NCBI GenBank assembly: GCA_946482615.1
Contig: CAMLSF010000166.1
Location: 1 to 7,734, forward strand
DNA length: 7,734 nucleotides
Source of the DNA: an uncultured Chromatiaceae bacterium
GTDB lineage: Bacteria; Pseudomonadota; Gammaproteobacteria; Enterobacterales; Alteromonadaceae
Direction: 5' to 3'
Part shown: positions 1 through 5,631 of the stretch, in pieces
Numbering within the stretch: position 1 is the stretch's first letter
How the letters are laid out: the number at the start of each line of letters is the position of its first letter
Translations under genes and position numbers: made by a program
The notes under the pieces: generated by a model
Database searches by the model: none
The model's input: the letters and a program-made list of their open reading frames with translations, nothing else
What the model was told of the DNA's origin: nothing

Positions 1-164
1 CGTTTTCAGCAGAAGTACAACAACAGCTGACGAAAAAAGGCTACAAGCTGCATACGCAGAGCTGGAATTTAGGCGACGTGCAGGCGATACAAGTCAGCAC
101 TGCAGGTGTAAAAGCCGCAGCCGATCCCCGTTCCCGTGGTGTAGCTAAGGTGATTGAGTATTAA
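1..164 (+). CDS. ggt: Gamma-glutamyltransferase, C-terminal end (partial)
   Basis: The left edge cuts a + strand gene of which 53 codons remain (codons begin at base 3, TAA at 162-164). The residual peptide has the pattern of the C-terminus of the gamma-glutamyltranspeptidase small subunit: a KKGYKL segment, a GDVQAIQV strand, and an AADPRSRGVA motif just before the end, like the GASDPR ending of E. coli Ggt. The enzyme family cleaves the gamma-glutamyl bond of glutathione and transfers the glutamyl group to water or amino acids, usually in the periplasm after self-cleavage into two subunits. The catalytic threonine, signal peptide and cleavage site lie outside the window, so activity cannot be judged. 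Another Ntn-hydrolase of the same family (cephalosporin acylase type) cannot be excluded from the tail alone. Confidence 0.82.
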   Translation, partial: FSAEVQQQLTKKGYKLHTQSWNLGDVQAIQVSTAGVKAAADPRSRGVAKVIEY

Positions 165-177
165 ATCAGCACTAAAA

Positions 178-203
178 AGGGCTGGAGTGCATCATCCAGC
201 CCT
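178..203 (-). terminator. Intrinsic terminator between converging genes
   Basis: A perfect 9-bp stem (AGGGCTGGA at 178-186, TCCAGCCCT at 195-203) encloses an 8-base loop. Read on the - strand it is followed at once by a run of T residues, and it lies 30 bases after the stop of the membrane protein gene, so it is a good terminator for that gene. Read on the + strand it lies 13 bases after the ggt stop but has only a weak T tract (CTGTAGTT), so it may serve ggt less efficiently. It is probably used in both directions. Confidence 0.8.
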
Positions 204-233
204 CTGTAGTTATTGCTGATCTGTGTCTGAGTT

Positions 234-1040
234 TTAAGCAGGCGCAGTGGTAGTCATACTGTTTTGACTGGCTTTGCTGACCAGATAGCCCCCCTGACTA
301 ATGGCGATAATAGCAAGCAAACCGTCACTCAAATCCGGCAATGATTCAAAAGCCGCGGCCTGGCTCAGTTGTCCATGCAGTAATACCCCATAAGTCAGCA
401 AGGCCACCAAAGTAAAAAAGCACATCTGCAAGCGGGGTAAATCCAGATGCAGACAATTGCTATTTTGTTCTCCCGTGATTAAATCCGACCAACGTGCATC
501 TTGTGGTGATTTGTTTCTGTACAAAGGGCCGTTCAGTTCCAGCTCAGACGCCTGATACCCCTGTCTGGCAAGACCATTGGTAATTTCCTCACTTTTCTTT
601 TGATCTGGCGCTGCAGCTCCACTGTTACTTAACAGCACAGGGGATGCCACCAGGGTCGCAGTGCTAAAGCCCATCAATAACCACAACTGCTGCGGAATAT
701 CAGGTACACAACCCGTTGCATCACGTAAGCAACTGCCATCTCCTGTATTTAAATTATGCACCACCAAAGCCAGCACTGCGGTTAACACCACAATGCTCCA
801 GGCCAGCATTTGTACGCGGGACAAGGACATCACATTGCGTTCATCGACAAACACACCTTTGAAGGTGCCACACATCACTTTGCCAATGACCGCCAGCACC
901 AGCACAAAAAGTCCCATCAGCCAGTACCAGTTTGTCAGCGCATTGTCTGAGTTTTTGTAGATAAAATATAAAGCAGCGAAAAACCCCAACACCGCAATCA
1001 GACTATAACTATCCCGCCATTTTGTTTGAGCTGTATTCAT
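234..1040 (-). CDS. Multi-pass inner membrane protein of unknown function
   Basis: I do not recognise a named function. The 268-residue protein shows about six hydrophobic segments: roughly residues 12-29, 37-56, 77-96, 116-137, 203-221 and 237-254. A polar loop of about 65 residues, rich in Lys, Glu, Asn and Gln, lies between the fourth and fifth. A conserved-looking stretch, RNVMSLSRVQMLAWSIVVL, precedes and enters the third segment, and the last segment ends in AISQGGYLVSKAS. I recall similar 'SLSR-Q-W' and 'ISQGGYL' elements in unnamed bacterial membrane proteins, which suggests a real family. The frame stays open upstream to an ATG at 1088, but I chose the ATG at 1040 because AGGAGA lies 5 bases before it, while the upstream candidates have no ribosome binding site. 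It appears to be a single-gene unit with its own promoter and terminator. A transporter or a sensor membrane anchor are both possible. Confidence 0.78.
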   Translation of the reverse strand: MNTAQTKWRDSYSLIAVLGFFAALYFIYKNSDNALTNWYWLMGLFVLVLAVIGKVMCGTFKGVFVDERNVMSLSRVQMLAWSIVVLTAVLALVVHNLNTGDGSCLRDATGCVPDIPQQLWLLMGFSTATLVASPVLLSNSGAAAPDQKKSEEITNGLARQGYQASELELNGPLYRNKSPQDARWSDLITGEQNSNCLHLDLPRLQMCFFTLVALLTYGVLLHGQLSQAAAFESLPDLSDGLLAIIAISQGGYLVSKASQNSMTTTAPA

Positions 1041-1122
1041 AAATTCTCCTGCCTGGTTTTGTTTAGCTTCCATCCGGCGCAACCCCATGGTAACAGCCTT
1101 GTGTCAGAAAACTTAGCAGCGG

Positions 1123-1151
1123 CTTATATTTTCACAAGAAAACAGGAACAA
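1123..1151 (-). promoter_or_regulatory. Putative sigma-70 promoter for the membrane protein gene
   Basis: On the - strand, TTGTTC (1151-1146) is separated by 17 bases from TATAAG (1128-1123). The -10 box matches the consensus in 5 of 6 positions and the -35 in 3 of 6. Transcription would begin near 1116, leaving a leader of about 75 bases before the ATG at 1040. It would also place the ATG at 1088 inside the transcript, so the start choice rests on the ribosome binding site and not on this promoter. Not supported by anything beyond the sequence match. Confidence 0.42.
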
Positions 1152-1187
1152 TAAATACCGGAAACAAAAACAGCTAAAGCTTTTTGC

Positions 1188-1535
1188 TTAACCAGATAAG
1201 CCAAACAACAGCACCACTACCCCATACAGAGCCACACCAGTACAAACAGGCCAGCCTAAAGAACGGGTGCGCCGCCAGACCAGCACAGTACCAAGCCCAC
1301 CCAACAGCGTTGCCAGCCAGGAACTGACTGCCGGATGAGCAGGCACAAGGGACACACCAAACATAGCGGCAATCATGGTGGGAGCCAGCACAGTCAGCCA
1401 GACTGGCATGGCCTGATTACTATTGCGGATGCTGCGACTCAGCAAATGCCGCTGCATCCAAATCAAAGGCAAAGCCCGCAGTAAAAAGGTCCCCAAAGCG
1501 CAGGCCAGCAGTAATAACCAGAGTGACTTATCCAT
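1188..1535 (-). CDS. azlD: AzlD family branched-chain amino acid exporter subunit
   Basis: This 115-residue hydrophobic protein is the small partner of AzlC. It has the AzlD pattern: an N-terminal hydrophobic helix that runs into TFLLRALPLIW, a basic stretch (RSIRNS), then a long hydrophobic segment with WLTVLAPTMIAAMFGVSLVP, and two further helices. Size is close to the usual 100-110 residues for the family. Together with AzlC it forms an inner membrane complex (AzlCD, related to E. coli YgaZ-YgaH) that exports branched-chain amino acids or their analogues. The ATG at 1535 lies inside the end of azlC, so the two reading frames overlap by 8 bases. GAGGGG in the azlC end provides a purine-rich binding site. 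It is the last gene of the operon; no convincing terminator follows. Confidence 0.9.
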   Translation of the reverse strand: MDKSLWLLLLACALGTFLLRALPLIWMQRHLLSRSIRNSNQAMPVWLTVLAPTMIAAMFGVSLVPAHPAVSSWLATLLGGLGTVLVWRRTRSLGWPVCTGVALYGVVVLLFGLSG

Positions 1536-2256
1536 GAATTTTCCCCTCTGCTTTTAGTTTGGCCTGCACCAGATAAAACAGCGATACCCCACATAAAGCC
1601 GCCAACGGAATAGCGGAATTGGTCATCCCCATCAGCTTCAGCACCAGAGCTGCTGCTATGGTAACCAGCATGGTCAAGGTCCACTGCACAGAAGTAAAAC
1701 GAGGGGCTAACAACACCAAAAACAGCGCAGGCAAAGCAAAAGGCATCACTTCGCCCAATAAAGGCCAGCGTGTGGTAATTTCAGCGCCAGCTATAGCGCC
1801 CAAAGCGGTGCCAGCTATCCAGCTTAACCAGGCAATCAAAGCCGCGCTGATGTACCAGCCCATACGATCTTTGTCTTCCAGTTGCGGTAAACGGGTATGA
1901 GCCAAAGCAAAAATCTGATCGGTTAAGCCATGCATCAATACAGGCCACCAGCGGCTGTTGGATAAATAAGGCGCCAGATTAGGCCCATACACCATATGCC
2001 TGGCGTTGATCAGTAAAGTCATCACCAGCACCAGCCAGAGCGGCGCACCCGACGCCACCATAGCGATAAACAAAAACTGCGAGGCGCCAGCGTAAATCAG
2101 GGCAGAAATAAGCACAGCTTCAACGGCGCTAAAACCCGATTGCACTGCAATTAAACCAAAAGAAATAGCCACAGGAATATAACCACCCAACAGCGGCAAT
2201 GCATCACGGGCGCCTTGTTGCCATGGCGGGCTTTTTACTGCATCCGCTGAACTCAT
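1528..2256 (-). CDS. azlC: AzlC family branched-chain amino acid exporter, large subunit
   Basis: This 242-residue membrane protein matches the AzlC/YgaZ family in length and pattern. The early LPLLGGYIPVAISFGLIA helix is followed by IYAGASQF (residues 54-61), corresponding to the family's FAGSAQF motif. Next comes a helix ending in NARHMVYG (residues 84-91), corresponding to the conserved N-x-RH-x-LYG motif. Several long hydrophobic helices make up the rest. AzlC proteins work with AzlD to export branched-chain amino acids; the exact substrate cannot be read from sequence. Its ATG overlaps the stop of the upstream regulator gene in an ATGA arrangement, which implies translational coupling, and its end overlaps azlD. 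The operon order regulator-azlC-azlD suggests that the transporter is controlled by the product of the first gene. Confidence 0.93.
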   Translation of the reverse strand: MSSADAVKSPPWQQGARDALPLLGGYIPVAISFGLIAVQSGFSAVEAVLISALIYAGASQFLFIAMVASGAPLWLVLVMTLLINARHMVYGPNLAPYLSNSRWWPVLMHGLTDQIFALAHTRLPQLEDKDRMGWYISAALIAWLSWIAGTALGAIAGAEITTRWPLLGEVMPFALPALFLVLLAPRFTSVQWTLTMLVTIAAALVLKLMGMTNSAIPLAALCGVSLFYLVQAKLKAEGKIHG

Positions 2257-2783
2257 ACTTTGTCCTCAGCTGACTGATACACAATAGTCAAAAGCGCGGT
2301 CGCCCAGCTTTCGCCCGTGCGATACAGATGCGGTTGGTCAGCAGAAAATTTATGGCTTTGCCCTGCTGTTAACCTTTTGCTATCGCCTGCAATGCCCACT
2401 TCAAGCTGACCACTGATCAAGGTAATAGACTCGACAGTGCCCGCAGCATGAGCCTCTGACTTACGTTCTGTAAAAGGTGCACAGGACATCCAGTAGGCAT
2501 CAACGGGCGGATTGTCTTTGCCCTGATCAATCAACCGCACCTGAACCCCGCTTTCCCCCACTAAAGCACTGACAGGAGCAATCAAATTGCCAAAAGGCAC
2601 CTGCAGCTGCAACGACAAACGCCAGATGGTATCCAGCGTTGGGTTGCCATTGCCCTGCTCCAGCCTGGACAAATTAGATTTAGCAATACCAGCATCCGCC
2701 GCCAGTTGCGACAACGACAAACCACGGGCCAGCCGCAAACTTTGAATATGCCGCCCCAGCGTACCAAGAGTAGCTTTGTCCAT
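2253..2783 (-). CDS. XRE family transcriptional regulator with C-terminal cupin domain
   Basis: The 176-residue protein has an N-terminal XRE/Cro-type helix-turn-helix at about residues 8-62. The recognition region runs through LSQLAADAGIAKSNLSRLEQGNGNPTLDTIWRL, with the typical SRLEQG-NPTLDT signature. A C-terminal beta-rich cupin-like domain covers about residues 80-170. Regulators of this build bind a small molecule in the cupin and control neighbouring transport or catabolic genes. As the first gene of an operon with azlC and azlD, it probably represses them and itself in response to an amino acid; this is inference. A GTG at 2786 lies one codon earlier, but I prefer the ATG at 2783 because GGGA lies 5 bases before it. 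The stop overlaps the azlC start in ATGA. Tandem palindromes immediately upstream are likely its own binding sites. Confidence 0.9.
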   Translation of the reverse strand: MDKATLGTLGRHIQSLRLARGLSLSQLAADAGIAKSNLSRLEQGNGNPTLDTIWRLSLQLQVPFGNLIAPVSALVGESGVQVRLIDQGKDNPPVDAYWMSCAPFTERKSEAHAAGTVESITLISGQLEVGIAGDSKRLTAGQSHKFSADQPHLYRTGESWATALLTIVYQSAEDKV

Positions 2784-2797
2784 CACAATCCCAAATC

Positions 2798-2829
2798 GTT
2801 CTCTATAAGGAACGTTCTATATAATGAAC
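2798..2829 (-). promoter_or_regulatory. Tandem 16-bp operators upstream of the azl operon
   Basis: Two abutting 16-bp units, GTTCTCTATAAGGAAC (2798-2813) and GTTCTATATAATGAAC (2814-2829), share the palindromic skeleton GTTC-N2-TATA-N2-GAAC with no gap between them. They end 14 bases before the regulator ATG (2783). An inverted GTTC/GAAC pair repeated with a 16-base period is what a dimeric XRE regulator bound as two neighbouring dimers would need. A perfect -35 hexamer, TTGACA on the - strand, lies at 2842-2837, and TATA-rich -10 candidates fall inside the operators. The nearest, TATAGA at 2821-2816, has a short 15-base spacer. Binding there would block RNA polymerase, so autorepression is the simplest reading. 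No binding data support this. Confidence 0.72.
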
Positions 2830-2836
2830 AAGTTAT

Positions 2837-2842
2837 TGTCAA
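2837..2842 (-). promoter_or_regulatory. Consensus -35 hexamer for the azl operon
   Basis: The - strand reads TTGACA, a perfect sigma-70 -35 box, just upstream of the tandem operators. The best-placed -10 candidates are TATAGA (2821-2816, 15-base spacer) and the more distant TTATAG (2808-2803), which would pair better with TTGTTC at 2831-2826 through a 17-base spacer. Which start is used cannot be decided from sequence, but both -10 boxes lie within the operator array. Confidence 0.45.
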
Positions 2843-2953
2843 TGCCTTGTCATTGGGTTTTAGCCTTAGGTGCCTGCTTCCTTGCGTCCAATCCGCGACA
2901 AATTCAGCCAGAAAAAGTAGCAAAACGGCAGGCTTCATCTACAGTGTATCGGC

Positions 2954-2982
2954 TTGGCAAAGCACTCATATTACCGTGATAT
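2954..2982 (+). promoter_or_regulatory. Weak candidate promoter for the carbonic anhydrase gene
   Basis: TTGGCA (2954-2959) and TGATAT (2977-2982) are separated by 17 bases and lie 46 bases before the start at 3029. The -35 matches well (5 of 6), the -10 poorly (3 of 6). The remaining 2830-3028 interval between the divergent genes holds no other signal that I could support. Confidence 0.25.
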
Positions 2983-3028
2983 GTAGCAGCGCATTCAGCC
3001 TGGCAAAACCACTTACCAAGGACATGTT

Positions 3029-3889
3029 ATGAAACTATCTTTTTTTTCTTGTCTGTTATTTTCCGCTATTGCTTGCAGTGATCTGCAGGCTGCTGAAGGC
3101 TCACATCATGCCGTCAGCGATGAAGTGATTGCTCAGCAGAATGCCAAACTGGCCGCTGCCACCAAAGACAAAGGCTATGGCCCACAGTCTCCGCGCGATA
3201 TCGATGTCAAAACCGGCAGTGACTTGCGTTTATTTGCTTTGGCCCCTTCGTACGAGCACATGAACCTGTGCAATATTCATATGCACGTTAACGCCGAACA
3301 CAAAGGCGGCGAGTTCACTACTTATGCTGGTAATGGCGACGGCAAAGGCATAGGCACGGGTTATAAATACAATGGCAAACTAACCAAAGCCGAGTTAACC
3401 CCGGTTAAAGAGCCAATCTGTGCTGGCGAACATGGCAGCCTGCATTCAGGCGACACTATTGAATTGCATTACGTGCATACCAGCGCAATGGCTACGCCTG
3501 GCGCAACCTTAAACTCCTGTATGAGCGAAGCTATTAAAAACCCGGAACTGCGGGTGGAAGCTCAGGTTTTTGTGCTGGTGAACGACCCCAAAGCACTGGA
3601 CTTCACCAAACTGGCAGCTGTTGGCATGGAGGATGGTTACCATCAGGCTCTGAATATTCCACAAAACACTGGCGAACCAGTAGAGTATGCAGGCTCAACC
3701 ACAGGCCCGGATTACAATGAAGTGGCTTCACCTTTTCAGGTCACTTGGGGCGTGCGTCCTAAAGTGGCGAAGGTAAATATTGCGACTGTAGGCCAATGGT
3801 GTAAAGCCAACCCATTTAAAGAATCCGAAGCTCATGCTGTGCGTAACCTGGTCACCAACCCGGATTTATTGTCAAAAATTGATGATTAA
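3029..3889 (+). CDS. Secreted delta-class carbonic anhydrase
   Basis: The 286-residue protein matches the delta class of carbonic anhydrases, zinc enzymes that interconvert carbon dioxide and bicarbonate. It begins with a signal peptide (KLSFFSCLLFSAIA, likely cleaved near LQA-AEG at residues 21-22), so it should act in the periplasm. A GYGPQSPRDI motif (residues 49-58) precedes MNLCNIHMHVNAEHKGGEF (78-96), which carries H84, H86, E90 and H91. GDTIELHYVHTS (141-152) carries E145, H147 and H150. By analogy with the alpha class (FHFHWG, SEH, ELHLVHW), H84, H86 and H147 are the likely zinc ligands and E90/E145 supporting residues; that assignment is inference. Cys81, Cys131, Cys164 and one in QWCKAN could form disulfides. 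A C-terminal SPFQVTWGVRP and EAHAVRNLV stretch completes the family pattern. AAGGA lies about 7 bases before the ATG. A lipoprotein box at Cys16 is imperfect (AIAC), so attachment as a lipoprotein is less likely. Confidence 0.9.
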   Translation: MKLSFFSCLLFSAIACSDLQAAEGSHHAVSDEVIAQQNAKLAAATKDKGYGPQSPRDIDVKTGSDLRLFALAPSYEHMNLCNIHMHVNAEHKGGEFTTYAGNGDGKGIGTGYKYNGKLTKAELTPVKEPICAGEHGSLHSGDTIELHYVHTSAMATPGATLNSCMSEAIKNPELRVEAQVFVLVNDPKALDFTKLAAVGMEDGYHQALNIPQNTGEPVEYAGSTTGPDYNEVASPFQVTWGVRPKVAKVNIATVGQWCKANPFKESEAHAVRNLVTNPDLLSKIDD

Positions 3890-3933
3890 TCTTTGATCCA
3901 AACTGTGGCCAAATCCACATCAGAAAATCTATA

Positions 3934-3958
3934 AGGCGAATAGCAAAGTTATTCGCCT
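3934..3958 (+). terminator. Hairpin terminator after the carbonic anhydrase gene
   Basis: AGGCGAATA (3934-3942) and TATTCGCCT (3950-3958) form a perfect 9-bp stem with a 7-base loop, 45 bases after the stop. The tail on the + strand is CATTTGGGATTT, a poor T tract. On the - strand the following bases are TATAGATTTTCTG, also with few T residues. It sits between two converging genes and probably helps to end transcripts from both, with moderate strength. Confidence 0.6.
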
Positions 3959-4008
3959 CATTTGGGATTTAAACGGCTTTGGCCGAATGAGATAAATCGC
4001 TGCTGTAA

Positions 4009-4779
4009 CTACTGCCGGCGATAAAAAATCATGCCGCCGTGGTGCAACGTATTGGCATCAACAAAGACGCCGTCTGCGGTAAAACCTGTGTCGTCCCAAT
4101 AATCAATCTGGTTGCCTTTGACTTCGTAGCGCCCCTGATAAGCACTTTCTCTGCTACCCCGTGCTTCGTCGTAGCGACCATTGGCAAGCAGCTGCTGACG
4201 GATCCGGCCATCTGCTGTCACCCACATGCCCAGATAAGGGTGTTGTGCACTCATTGGTTTATCTCCTTGTTGATCAAAAGATTTTTTGAGGGGAATACGA
4301 TGAATCACATCGTCGTATTGAGTTAAATCGAGAAAAGCTATCACTTCGGTGGCACGTAAATCCTTTATCCGGAAAATCCAGACAAAGCTGTTGTTGTAGG
4401 GCTTACCGTCCTTCGCCACTGCGACACCGTCCCAATACACCACCACATCATCGCCTTCCGCCCAAATGTCGTTCACCTTAGGTTTGACGAAAGAAGAGAG
4501 CCGGGCCGCAAAAGGTGCAACAGCCTGTTCAATAAACACAGCGCGGCCTTTATAAGTGCCAGCCGCCGGACTGCTGCCTTTGATAGTCCAGACCACATCT
4601 TCTGCCAGCACCTCCTGAAAAAATGTGCTGCCACCAGCGGCCCACTTCGCAAAGGCCTGACTAATAAAAGCTTTGTTTTTCTCTGTAATAGCCTTATCCG
4701 AACTGGCCTCGGTAAAAAAACTGACCATCATGGCTACAACCAATAGCAGGCTGCTGAACAAGCGATTTGGTACTGTCAT
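4009..4779 (-). CDS. Secreted NTF2/SnoaL-like protein fused to an Atu4866-like domain
   Basis: The 256-residue product has three parts. A signal peptide covers residues 1-25 (hydrophobic LFSSLLLVVAMMVSFF, likely cleavage after TEA). An NTF2/SnoaL-like alpha+beta cone domain covers about 30-165: KAFISQAFAKWAAGG, then a VLAEDVVWTI strand, AGTYKGRAVF, and later VVVYWDG and SFVWIFRI strands. An 81-residue C-terminal domain (176-256) has the pattern HPYLGMWVTADGRIRQ, NGRYDEARG, YQGRYEV, IDYWDDTGFTADG and NTLHHGGMIFYR, which I recognise as the Atu4866 family (Agrobacterium protein of unknown function). NTF2-like domains serve as small-molecule binding or isomerase-type scaffolds; no catalytic role can be claimed here. 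AGGAGA lies 7 bases before the ATG at 4779. The junction holds a second ATG (4254) with its own strong ribosome binding site, so the C-terminal domain may also be made alone. Convergent with the carbonic anhydrase gene. Confidence 0.87.
   Translation of the reverse strand: MTVPNRLFSSLLLVVAMMVSFFTEASSDKAITEKNKAFISQAFAKWAAGGSTFFQEVLAEDVVWTIKGSSPAAGTYKGRAVFIEQAVAPFAARLSSFVKPKVNDIWAEGDDVVVYWDGVAVAKDGKPYNNSFVWIFRIKDLRATEVIAFLDLTQYDDVIHRIPLKKSFDQQGDKPMSAQHPYLGMWVTADGRIRQQLLANGRYDEARGSRESAYQGRYEVKGNQIDYWDDTGFTADGVFVDANTLHHGGMIFYRRQ
4252..4268 (-). promoter_or_regulatory. Internal ribosome binding site and ATG at a domain junction
   Basis: Within the fused gene, the - strand reads AAGGAG, 8 bases, then ATG (4254-4252), exactly where the Atu4866-like domain begins (Met176, followed by SAQHPYLGMW). 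The match to the Shine-Dalgarno sequence is as good as that of the gene's own start. An internal start here would give an 81-residue cytoplasmic protein without a signal peptide. It could be used today or be the leftover start of a formerly separate gene. Confidence 0.5.
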
Positions 4780-4810
4780 ACTGAGTTCTCCTGTTGCTAA
4801 TGAGTGCTGC

Positions 4811-4838
4811 AGACCAGCTGTGTTCTGGTCTTTTTTTG
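4811..4838 (+). terminator. Strong + strand intrinsic terminator without an upstream gene
   Basis: AGACCAG (4811-4817) and CTGGTCT (4825-4831) form a 7-bp stem around a 7-base loop, followed directly by six T residues (4832-4837). This is a textbook rho-independent terminator on the + strand, yet no + strand coding region ends before it; the gene immediately to the left (to 4779) runs the other way. On the - strand the same hairpin would lie in the 5' leader of the fused gene, 32 bases before its ATG, without a T tract. The rest of 4839-5038 holds no gene that I could support. Confidence 0.68.
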
Positions 4839-5038
4839 TTCAGCATTACTCTGGCTCAGGCAGAACCAAGGGCGATAGAAAGATCCTCCAGACTTATTGC
4901 ACTATGCTCCGGTTGAATAGTTGCAGTAACGAAGAAACAGTTTTTCAGCTGTAGGAGGAAATTTGGTGATGAATGGATATTAGAGCAAAGATTACGGATA
5001 AATTGGGTTGAAATGCCCCTTCATACACTATGGTTTAT

Positions 5039-5314
5039 TCAGCGATCTTCTCTTGTATGCCAAAGCCGCAATATATAAATAGTCTGCTGCTGAAGTTCGT
5101 AACGCATCTCAAGATGCCCAACTAATATCCGTCGCACTTCTCGCGGTAAAAACTCGAATAGCTGCTCACCTATACGCGGATTGTTCAGCAATAATGTTGG
5201 AGCTTTAGTCAAACTCAGCACCGTTTTTGCAGCAGCCTGCTTATTTTCCGGAGCCAGAAATTGGTAAAGTCGGGCTAAATCCGACAATGCTTTACTGGTC
5301 CACTTCAGTTCCAT
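5039..5314 (-). CDS. ParE/RelE superfamily toxin of a type II toxin-antitoxin pair
   Basis: The 91-residue basic protein has the ParE-type layout: two N-terminal helices (SKALSDLARLYQFLAPENKQAAAKTVLSL), a loop with LLNNPRIGEQL, then beta strands with REVRRILVGHLEMRYEL and the terminal YILRLWHTREDR, which corresponds to the family's I-x-I-x-H-x-R-x-R end. ParE toxins poison DNA gyrase, while RelE relatives cut mRNA; the closing H-T-R-E-D-R and overall pattern favour ParE, but the target cannot be proven. Its ATG overlaps the antitoxin stop by one base (TAATG) and has no clear ribosome binding site, so it should be translated by coupling to the antitoxin. No obvious terminator follows. Confidence 0.88.
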   Translation of the reverse strand: MELKWTSKALSDLARLYQFLAPENKQAAAKTVLSLTKAPTLLLNNPRIGEQLFEFLPREVRRILVGHLEMRYELQQQTIYILRLWHTREDR

Positions 5315-5583
5315 TAACCTGGCACCGCTAAAGGATTATCTGTTCCTAAGCTTTCGGCCCATGCTTGTACAGCCTGATGATCGATGACCTGTCCCGCGTC
5401 TACATCAGCTAAAGCTTCACGAGTTAATCGTTCACGCTCTTCTTCCTGTTCCAGCCACGCAGATAAAGCTTGTTTCATAATCCAACCGCGAGAACGCTCT
5501 AAACGTTCAGCCATTTGGTCAACTTTTTCAGCCAACGGCAAAGGGATATGAGCGGTTAAAACTTTAGTTCCGACTTGTGCCAC
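5314..5583 (-). CDS. Ribbon-helix-helix (CopG-type) antitoxin
   Basis: The 89-residue acidic protein pairs with the downstream ParE-like toxin. The N-terminal strand TKVLTAHIPLPL and helices AEKVDQMAERLERSRGWIMKQALSAWLEQEEER make up a ribbon-helix-helix DNA-binding domain. The C-terminal half, rich in Glu, Asp and Ala, would wrap around and neutralise the toxin. The frame is open to an ATG at 5622, but I place the start at the GTG at 5583 because AGGAG lies 7 bases before it, the RHH strand begins just after it, and the ATG at 5622 falls inside the predicted -10 box and operator. The dimer is expected to repress its own promoter, with the toxin as co-repressor, as is usual for such pairs. Confidence 0.87.
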   Translation of the reverse strand: MAQVGTKVLTAHIPLPLAEKVDQMAERLERSRGWIMKQALSAWLEQEEERERLTREALADVDAGQVIDHQAVQAWAESLGTDNPLAVPG

Positions 5584-5614
5584 AACAATGCTCCTGATGT
5601 AAAGTGATTCAAAA

Positions 5615-5631
5615 TTAATCATACTGATTAA
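5615..5631 (-). promoter_or_regulatory. Palindromic operator of the toxin-antitoxin operon
   Basis: TTAATCA (5615-5621) and TGATTAA (5625-5631) form a perfect inverted repeat with a 3-base centre. A further TGATT half-site lies at 5605-5609. The palindrome lies over the predicted promoter of the antitoxin gene, which fits autorepression by the RHH dimer. Confidence 0.7.

Noticed and set aside
661..960. Open frame of 99 codons on the + strand
   Set aside because: It lies wholly antisense to the membrane protein gene, has no ribosome binding site, and its product has no recognisable domain.
1164..1187. Possible terminator after azlD
   Set aside because: A T-rich stretch follows the stop on the - strand, but the only hairpin is about 3 bp (AGC with GCT), too weak to call.
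2706..3032. Open frame of 108 codons on the + strand between the regulator and the carbonic anhydrase gene
   Set aside because: It starts antisense inside the helix-turn-helix region, crosses the operators and ends over the carbonic anhydrase start. The composition is not protein-like and there is no ribosome binding site.
3041..3076. Lipoprotein signal in the carbonic anhydrase
   Set aside because: Cys16 follows AIA and not the usual Leu at -3, and a good signal peptidase I site lies just after it, so a soluble periplasmic protein is more likely.
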